Source of the DNA: Basidiobolus meristosporus CBS 931.73
Lineage: Eukaryota; Basidiobolomycota; Basidiobolomycetes; Basidiobolales; Basidiobolaceae
Assembly: GCA_002104905.1 (NCBI GenBank)
Contig: MCFE01000595.1
Span: 1-54,839 of the forward strand
Length of the DNA: 54,839 nt
Direction: 5' to 3'
Shown here: piece after piece, positions 48,258-54,839 of the stretch
Numbering within the stretch: position 1 is the stretch's first letter
Layout: each line of letters opens with the position of its first letter
Position numbers and translations under genes: made by a program
The notes under the pieces: model-generated
Seen by the model: the letters and a program-made list of their open reading frames with translations, nothing else
Database searches by the model: none
What the model was told of the DNA's origin: nothing

Positions 48258-48408
48258 GGGGGAGAACACAGTCACCAACAGGTGAAATCATTATTTCAAT
48301 TGAAACAAAGAAGCCAGTGCTACTGTTGTAACTCTGATCCAGGAGTGTGTAGCTGAGGGAAATTGGTAGGTAAGTCAATAAGGAGAGATGATGGTTCTTC
48401 AATGCTCA
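48258..48408 (-). mobile_element. Telomeric non-LTR retrotransposon T1, 5'-truncated 3' tail (~150 bp)
   Basis: TTAGGG followed by a G run (48250-48262) precedes a sequence highly similar to the 3' ends of T2 and T5: GTCACCAACAGGTGAAATC, then the AAAGAAGCCAGTGCTACTGT region. On the minus strand this is the end of the RT-encoding ORF and the 3' UTR. It is cut at CAATGCTCAA, within about 10 bp of the truncation point of T5, and then joins LTR-like sequence. Confidence 0.8.
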
Positions 48409-48409
48409 A

Positions 48410-48829
48410 TGTTGTAAGAGTCTTGGAGATTTCTATGAAAAATTATTGTGATGATCCTGTCAAAAGGCCATCCAAAATTCTAAATCCTGTGACTAAGAGG
48501 TCCTGATCCCATCAGGACACCATGCAAAAACCATCAAAAAAATAATTGCACCCCAGATTTCACAAAAAACATGGTCAAAATTTTTCATCACAACAATACT
48601 AAAGTGGCTTTTGATTGGTTCTCTGCAATTTTCTCACTTTCTGATCCTGGACACTCTATCACCTCCTATGTTTGTGTGCATTGATTGACTATTGCCTCTT
48701 TTTCACACTCCTTACTTCCTGACTCAACCATTTCTCTTACTTTTCATGCATACAAATTGATTTATTACTGTTGAAACTTCAGTTGTACCTCAGTTGCCAA
48801 TTGTATCAACCTATACAGGTCCCTATACC
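48410..48829. other. LTR-like or leader sequence, unresolved
   Basis: Starts TGTTGTAAGAGTCTTGGAG like the copia LTR but soon diverges. I could not define its other end. No gene recognised. Confidence 0.35.
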
Positions 48830-49760
48830 CTACACTAACATTAAGCCCACCCCACACTCAACAAGTAACTCCATTAAAATCCACCACTCAATAAGTATTT
48901 CTGCAGTAATGATCTGTTTCCATGACTTTAGTGGGAACCCTATGGCTTTGTGCCACTGTTCTTTCACTGGTTCCAATATGTCCTGGTCTTCAGCTGGCAC
49001 TGCAAGGTCTAGCACTTCATCTGCCAGTTGTTGCAATAAATCCTTGCAATATTCAAGTGCATTTTCTTGAGCACTGCTCTTGAAGAAGTGCTGCAACCTC
49101 TTGGTGTGCCTATTAATATTCCAACTTCCACTGAAGGCATTGTGATAGTCTTTTGAGCTCTTGACATTGTAGTCTTGTCTGTCAGTGGGATTTCCACTCT
49201 GTCAACAATGGAGGATGTGGAGGCTGTGGTAGACAAATTGCCTTTCTCTGCAAAGTCATCTACCTTACTGGAGTGTAGCTCAACTGGCTGCGCTTCCAAC
49301 TCTTGTGAAAACAGCTGTTTTCTTGTTGGTAACTCTTCTTGGCTATGATGGGACCCAGTCTGTTCTGGGCTTATGGTATTGATTGGCAAGAACTGCAGCT
49401 TTTTTCTCACACTTCCCTGTCTCTAGCTTGGGCAGACCTTTTTCCCTTTACCTTTTCCTTTATCACTGCCAGGTATTTCACTACTACCTTTTCTGAGTAC
49501 TTTGTGTATTGAACTACATTTTCTCCTTGATAAATGCTGCTCTAATGCATCTGTTTTGGCCAGCTTGTCCCTTGCTGGCACTCTGCAGGCAACCTGACAC
49601 TACTTTCTGGCTTATTTTGTGCCCTTAGCCCATGGTGTGACAGGCACCTGAGGTAGATGCTGGTTTTAATACTGCCAGGTCCTTCACTGCTACTTTGACT
49701 GAGTGCTTCTTGAGTAGAACTAGACTTTTTCCTTAATAAACATTGTGCTGATGCATCTGT
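48830..49760 (-). mobile_element. Degenerate retroelement fragment with possible ORF1/gag-like frame and 90-bp repeat
   Basis: Minus-strand open segments (49009-49410 and 48830-49096, with overlap and frame changes) give low-complexity polar sequence, then a helical piece such as QENALEYCKDLLQQLADEVLDLAVP. Two imperfect 90-bp repeats (49466-49555 and 49672-49761) encode related 30-residue peptides (DALEQHLSRRKCSS / DASAQCLLRKKSSS ... GPGS). The right edge of the fragment is exactly the telomeric remnant at 49760-49773. I infer a 5'-truncated retroelement piece, perhaps ORF1, but no diagnostic domain is visible. Confidence 0.4.
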
Positions 49761-49773
49761 TAGGGTTAGGGGG
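49760..49773 (+). repeat. Interstitial telomeric remnant
   Basis: TTAGGGTTAGGGGG lies between the fragment to the left and the 3' end of element T2. It marks a former chromosome end. Confidence 0.9.
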
Positions 49774-51597
49774 AGACAGTCACCAACAGGTGAAATCTTT
49801 ATTTCAGTTGAAACAAAGAAGCCAGTGCTACTGTTGTAGCTTTGATACAAGAGTGTGTAGCTGAGGGGAACTTGTAGGTAAGTTAATAAGAAGTGATGAT
49901 AGTTCTTCAGTGCTCAAGACACTGTTCAGTGGGAAGGGGGGTAGCAAGAGAGGTAAGAATGACTTGTGAACAACATTAATGAGGGGAATGTGATAAGGAT
50001 TGATATTCATCATAAAGGGAGTGTGCTGCTGCAGATATTGCTGCCAAAGGTCTGTCAAGTACTTCAGGTAGGCCAGCTTGGGTTTTTTGGACTGCAGAAT
50101 ATAGTGAGCAAACTTCTTGACTTCAGGATCTCCAAGTATAGTTCTCCAGCAGGAGTCAGGTGTAGTGTGGTGTGTTCTCTTCCAGGCCTTAATCAGTGGG
50201 TTGTTGCAGTTGTGAAGTCTGAGGTATAATCTGGTTCTAAGGTAGAGAAGTCTGATCTTATAGGGCATAAACCCAAAAGCACCAAGAATAGCATGTCTGT
50301 AGGGGCATTCAGGCAAATGAGGCACCGGGGAGGTAATGCACCATACTGCAAACTTGTCAAGCTTAGAGCAGTCTCCAGAAGTAAGAGAGAGAAGTGGTAA
50401 GCCAAATTCCAGGACAGGGAAGACAAACTGCTTGAGTAGAAGGAGGCAGCTGGGAGCTGAAGTTGTAGGAGGAGTAACAGCCAGTAGCTTGTGGAGTGCC
50501 TGTCTTGCCAGGATAATTCTCTTCTTCAGGTGTGCTCCAGAGTCTAGTCCAGTAGGAAGGAAAGGAAAGCCAAGATATGTAGCAGAAACCTGAGCAGGTA
50601 GAGTGGAGTTCTCCAAGTTGATGGGAGAGCCCCAAGGTACTGTCTTTGCAATGGAAAGCTGGAGATTGTTCTTCTGCAGATACTGGTGGATGGTCTGGGA
50701 GTCTTGTTGCACATTGGAGGAGGATATTCTGATGTCATCAGCAAAGAGAGTAACCAGGCAGTCAGCTGAGAGTCTTGGGAAATCATTCAGGAAGATGGCA
50801 AACAGTATAGGACCAAGCACAGAGCCTTGAACCACTCCATTAGGAACTGAGAATACAGCTGATTGCTCACTTGGGTGCAGAATTCTTGCTTGTGGATCCA
50901 GAAACAGAGACCTGACAAGGAGGGTGAGAGAGGTACTGGAGAAGCATTGCAACTTGGACCAAAGCAGATTTCTGTCAACTGAATCAAAGGCCTTAGTAAT
51001 ATCAAACAGAACAGAGGGATACTTGCACTGGAGAGAGTGATCTTGGCTAAGTATGACTGCATATTCCAAGGAGAGGCCAGGAACAAAGCCAAACTGTGCA
51101 GGATGAAACTTGAGGGAGTCAGAGTAGAGCTCCTGAGCAAGCAGAAGCTCAAACACCTTTCTGCAGGTTGGCAGCAGAGATATTGGCCTGTAGGAGCTAG
51201 GATCCAGGTGCTTTCATTTACCCTTGTACAGTGGCAGAACATTTGCAAAGGACCATTCCTCAGGAGTAGAAAGCTGGGCTGAGCATTGCTGAAACAGTGA
51301 AAGCAGAAGTGCAGACATGGCCTTGGTACTAGTCTTCAGAAGCTCATAGGAGATTGTGTCCACACCTGGAGCAGTAGAGTTGGGAAGCCTCTTGAGCACA
51401 TTATAGACTCTCCTTTGATCAAGTGCAAGTGGGATGGGCAGAGTCTTGAAGTCAGGATGAAAGCCAGGAGTTGAGTACTGCTTTGTAGAGAAGAAGATGT
51501 TAGCCAGCTGTTCTGTTGAAGGTAACTTCCTGGAAGAGGGCCTCATTGCCCTGTAGAGTCTTGATACTGTTCTTGTTATAGAGTTGGAAGATTGCAG
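49774..51597 (-). mobile_element. Telomeric non-LTR retrotransposon T2 (RT-bearing, 5'-truncated)
   Basis: A minus-strand frame is open from 51597 to its stop at 49828 apart from one TGA at 51214-51216 (in YKGK-stop-KH; T4 has Gly there). The protein is a LINE-type reverse transcriptase: an N-terminal segment (PNSTAPGVDTISYELLK), SYRPISLLPTCRKVFELL, FDITKAFDSVDRNLLW, NGVVQGSVLGPILFAIFLNDFP, the catalytic FADD box in LVTLFADDIRI, then thumb-like and C-terminal regions. The motif style is that of the I/Jockey/CR1 branch. No endonuclease is visible because the 5' end is truncated. The 3' UTR (49774-49827) carries the shared tail with a CACC-TGTT-GGTG hairpin and abuts telomeric repeats. Confidence 0.92.
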
Positions 51598-52240
51598 GGG
51601 AGGGAAAGTCACCAAGGCAGGTGAAATCTTTATTTGATTTCAGACAAGTCTAACTACAAATAAAGAAGCCAGCTGGGAATAGAAGATTCCCACAATAAAC
51701 ACTAAGTTGAATATGAATAAATCTAAGCTAAAGTTAAGGCAGTATCCCAGAGTACACTGGAGTTCAGGTTCATGGGGGAGTGAAGTAGATAAGCTTGAGA
51801 GATATAATAATCTTTGAGGAAGTGAGTAACAGCAGGTGAAGGGGAGTTTTTGATAAGTGAAGTGAATCTTGAGAGCAGAGATTCCTCTAATGAGAAGGTC
51901 TTGTAAACTGGAGAATCAGGAAACTCTTTAAAGGCATGATCAGTAGGTTCCCATTAAAACTGGTCAGAGACATTTTGAGAGAATTGTTTAGCAATACTTT
52001 GGTCAAGTACTACCTCCAGAGTGTGATGGTTGATAAATCTCATATTAACAATCTTGGACAAATTGTAACCTTGTTGCTTGAGATACATCCTATGCTCAGA
52101 TATAGGAATAAACTCCACATTGGCAAAGTAGCAGACAGCCCAGTCAGTAGCAGGAGGCAAATCAGAAGTGGCAGGAAACTTTCTTTTAGTCTTGGGAGGA
52201 GCAGCAGGATGTCTTGAGGAAGCAGGAACAGACTTTTTGA
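51597..52240 (-). mobile_element. Telomeric retroelement T3 (5'-truncated, ORF1-like, no RT visible)
   Basis: Its 3' end (51597-51675) has the shared tail: GGGGAGGGAAAGTCACC, AGGTGAAATCTTTATTT and CAAATAAAGAAGCCA. The minus-strand frame from the right boundary reads a Pro/Ser/Lys-rich start, then ATDWAVCYFANVEFIPISEH, RFINHHTLEVVLDQSIAKQF, a TAA at 51954-51956, and continues in the same frame (WEPTDHAFKEFPDSP...). This is unlike the RT C-terminus found at the same place in T2 and T4. It resembles a nucleic-acid-binding ORF1 or gag region only in a general way. So the same 3' tail is joined to a different coding region. Confidence 0.7.
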
Positions 52241-52250
52241 GGTTAGGGGG
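52241..52250 (+). repeat. Interstitial telomeric remnant
   Basis: GGTTAGGGGG lies between the truncated 5' end of T3 and the 3' end of T4. Confidence 0.85.
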
Positions 52251-54478
52251 AGGGAAAGTCACCAAGTTGGTGAAATCTTTATTTGAGTTAAGAACTAATC
52301 TAGATACAAATAAAGAAGCCAATTAAGAGGTCTAGAACCTCTCTAATAAGTAATCTAATTTATGTTTTGTTTCATCTCTAATGTTTGTTTCAATAAAGTA
52401 AAGCTCATTGGGGGTAAATATAAAATTCAGAGGTTTTGGGGGAAGTACAAATTGTAGATGTTTCTGATCAATATAATCCAAGACTGGAACCCATCCTGGG
52501 ATTAGGTGTAGTAGGAAAGGTGTGTGGACTTGTAAGTATCTCTGCCACATAGATCTTAGATGGTCCTGAGCCAGTAGTCTTGGTTTCTCAGCTTTTTGAA
52601 GTTTTGAAGCAAGCTCTGTTGCTACAGCAGAGCCAACCAGGGTGTGCCAGCAAGAAGATTTCAGGGAGGAGTTAGATTGAAGCCATTGTTTGATGGAGGG
52701 GTTATGTGATTTCTGAAGTTTGACTAGGAAGGAAGCACAGAGATAGACCATTTGGATTTGGTATGGGTAGAAGCCAAAGGCTCCATCAGTTGCATGGATA
52801 TAGGGAGATACTGGAAGATAAGGTACCAAGGATCTGATACACTGATGGAGAAGTTTATCCAGGCGGTGAAGTTCTCTGGAGGTTAGGGGTATAATGTGGA
52901 GACCAAATCAAGTACCGGCAGTACATACTGCTTCAGAAGTATAGGGATCTTTTGAATTGGAGTGTCTGGAGTGACTACTATCAGAAGCTTTTTGAGAGCC
53001 TGCTGGGCAAGACGGATCCTATTATTCAGGTGGAGCTTTGAGTCAATCCCATGTTGACAAAATGGCAGACCTAGATATATTGCAGTTTGTTGTGGCAGAA
53101 TGCTAGTGTTCTGTATAGTTGTAGTGCATCCAATTGGGACTGTCTTGGAAATTGAGAGTGAGAGGTTGTTGGCAGCCAAGTACTTCTCAATGATGGCAGT
53201 GTCTGCTATGGGATTAGGAGTAGGAATCTTGATATCATCTGCATTGATAGTTAGTAGTGGATAGGGAGAGTCTGGTGAGGGGCCTTTTGGAAATAAAGGA
53301 AAGTTGTGTAGGAACATCACAAATAGTAAGGGACCTAGTACAGATCCTTGGACTACTCCATTTGGAACCTCATAAGTCTCTGATGTACAAGTTGGATGCA
53401 AAATTTTGGCTGAGCTCTCACAAAATAGAGAATGTACAAGAAGGGTCATTGGTAGTGTGGTAACTGCTAATAGCTTTCTCCAAAGCAGAGCTCTGTCCAC
53501 AGAGTCAAAGGCTTTAGTAATGTCAAACAGAATGGTTGGCAATGAGAATTGAAGTGAATGATCATGGCTTAGCACTACAGCCATATCCAAGGAGAGTTTG
53601 GGCAAGAAGCCAAACTGAGAAGGATGGAATGGATATAGTTGAGATTGCAAGGATCTTGCTATTATAAGCTCAAAGATTTTCCGGCAGGTTGGTAGGAGCA
53701 AAACTGGCCAGTAAGAACCTGGGAGTGAGTGTTTCCCCTTCCCTTTGTATAAGGGTATTACATTTGCCTGTGACCAGGCCTTTGGGGTAGTCAATTGTTG
53801 GGCACAGATAGAGTAGAATGGGAGAAGTAAGTGACTCATTTTGGAGTAGCACACCCGGAGTAGATTGTAGGTAATCAAGTCATGTCCAGGTGCAGTATTT
53901 GCAGGAAGCTTCTTTAAAATTTTCTCCAGAAGCTTTCCTGAAACCAAAATTGGAGATGTTGGACTGCTAGATATGTTACCAGTATGGTAAAAAGGAGGAG
54001 TAGGATGCACGGTTGAATCAAAGAATATAGGGGCCAGTTTGTCTGGTGATGGTATACTCCTTGCTTGGGGTCTCATGGCTATGTATACTCTTGATATGGA
54101 CCTTGTGGTGGCATTCATATTTACTAAGGGCAAGGTATCCATGATATGAGCTCATAATCTAGTATGCTCAGTGATCTGTAGTGACTTGGAGTAGGAGATT
54201 GCGCTTTCCAGGAGGTTCTGTGTTTTTGGGTTAGGGAAACATAGGTAGCTGGAATTTAAGGCAGAAATGATGGATTTCCATTTAAGTTGGTTTGCAGATG
54301 GCTTTTGGTAGGACTTGGTGGGCAGGGCCAGACAGCCAGTGATTATGATGAAATGCTGGTAAAATAGCCATAATGCATTTACATCATCACAAATCCATGC
54401 AGGTAAGCTGGGAAATGCATATTCTGTAAGCAAGGATAGGTAGTTGGCAAAGTCCTGTGTCTGTGATACTGAAGCTTT
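52250..54478 (-). mobile_element. Telomeric non-LTR retrotransposon T4 (RT-bearing, 5'-truncated, decayed)
   Basis: The minus-strand frame begins at the right junction (54478) and continues to a stop at 52332. It is interrupted by TGA at 54152-54154 and a frame change near 52885-52900 (LVSTLYP versus the expected LTSRELHRLDK). It encodes a LINE RT related to T2: GSYWPVLLLPTCRKIFEL, FDITKAFDSVDRALLW, NGVVQGSVLGPLLFVMFLHNFP, and a catalytic box reading NADD rather than F/YADD, then a C-terminal region ending DYLLERF. It is a separate family from T2, given only moderate protein similarity. The 3' tail (52250-52330) has CACC-AACTT-GGTG and the AAATAAAG motif. Confidence 0.92.
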
Positions 54479-54489
54479 GGGTTAGGGGG
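54479..54489 (+). repeat. Interstitial telomeric remnant
   Basis: GGGTTAGGGGG lies between the truncated 5' end of T4 and the 3' end of T5. Confidence 0.9.
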
Positions 54490-54638
54490 AGACAGTCACC
54501 AACAGGTGAAATCTTTATTTCAGTTGAAACAAAGAAGCCAGTGCTACTGTTGTAGCTTTGATACAAGAGTGTGTAGCTGAGGGGAATTTGTAGGTAAGTT
54601 AATAAGAAGTGATGATAGTTCTTCAGTGCTCAAGACAC
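54488..54638 (-). mobile_element. Telomeric non-LTR retrotransposon T5, 5'-truncated 3' tail (~150 bp)
   Basis: Nearly identical to the 3' 150 bp of T2 (49772-49917), with for example AATTTG for AACTTG. It is truncated at CAAGACACT and followed directly by the terminal telomere. It is therefore the youngest visible addition to this chromosome end. Confidence 0.92.
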
Positions 54639-54839
54639 TTAGGGGTTAGGGTTAGGGTTAGGGTTAGGGTTAGGGTTAGGGTTAGGGTTAGGGTTAGGGT
54701 TAGGGTTAGGGTTAGGGTTAGGGTTAGGGTTAGGGTTAGGGTTAGGGTTAGGGTTAGGGTTAGGGTTAGGGTTAGGGTTAGGGTTAGGGTTAGGGTTAGG
54801 GTTAGGGTTAGGGTTAGGGTTAGGGTTAGGGTTAGGGTT
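54639..54839 (+). repeat. Telomere, (TTAGGG)n
   Basis: One TTAGGGG variant, then about 32 perfect TTAGGG repeats to the last base. The G-rich strand runs 5' to 3' off the window, so this is a true right-hand chromosome end. Confidence 0.99.

Overview
This window is the end of a fungal chromosome. The last ~200 bases are an uninterrupted TTAGGG array running off the right edge, and the genes have many short GT-AG introns (mostly 55-90 nt). Introns, a GH18 chitinase family with C-terminal chitin-binding modules, and conserved genes such as RAT1, SKP1, RPN2, WEE1, ARV1 and DBP9 point to a fungus. An HMMR-like coiled-coil protein and a UBTD-type protein suggest an early-diverging ('zygomycete'-grade) lineage, but I cannot name the species.

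Layout. (1) 1-8.4 kb: tandem head-to-tail GH18 chitinases on the minus strand, three complete copies plus the 5' end of a fourth at the left edge. Each has one 70-nt intron, a TATA box ~45-55 bp before the ATG and a conserved promoter block ~150-200 bp upstream. (2) 9.3-11.6 kb: two decayed Ty1/copia fragments in opposite orientation, with an LTR. (3) 12-44.7 kb: a dense housekeeping core: oligopeptidase B (-), RAT1/XRN2 (-), SKP1 (-), a UBTD-like protein (+), proteasome RPN2 (+), WEE1-type kinase (+), peroxisomal 4CL-like acyl-CoA ligase (+, with an apparent 1-nt frameshift), ARV1 (-), an HMMR-like coiled-coil protein (+), ribosomal protein eL31 (+), a PA-TM-RING ubiquitin ligase (-), DEAD-box helicase DBP9 (-) and a MICOS MIC26/27 subunit (+). 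I assembled exon structures by hand from reading frame, splice sites and family conservation. (4) 44.7-48.3 kb: a subtelomeric graveyard holding a chitinase pseudogene, a broken secreted cysteine-rich reading frame and LTR scraps. (5) 48.25-54.64 kb: a head-to-tail array of 5'-truncated non-LTR retrotransposons, capped by the telomere.

The most striking feature is region 5. At least five elements from at least two families lie in the same orientation, with their 3' ends toward the centromere. Each 3' junction abuts telomeric or G-rich sequence on the plus strand. All share a ~75-nt 3' tail containing a CACC...GGTG hairpin and ending next to CCCTAA. This is the geometry expected if the element RNA pairs with the TTAGGG 3' overhang and is reverse transcribed from the chromosome end, after which telomerase re-caps the product. 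The visible copies carry stops or frameshifts, so the array records past activity.
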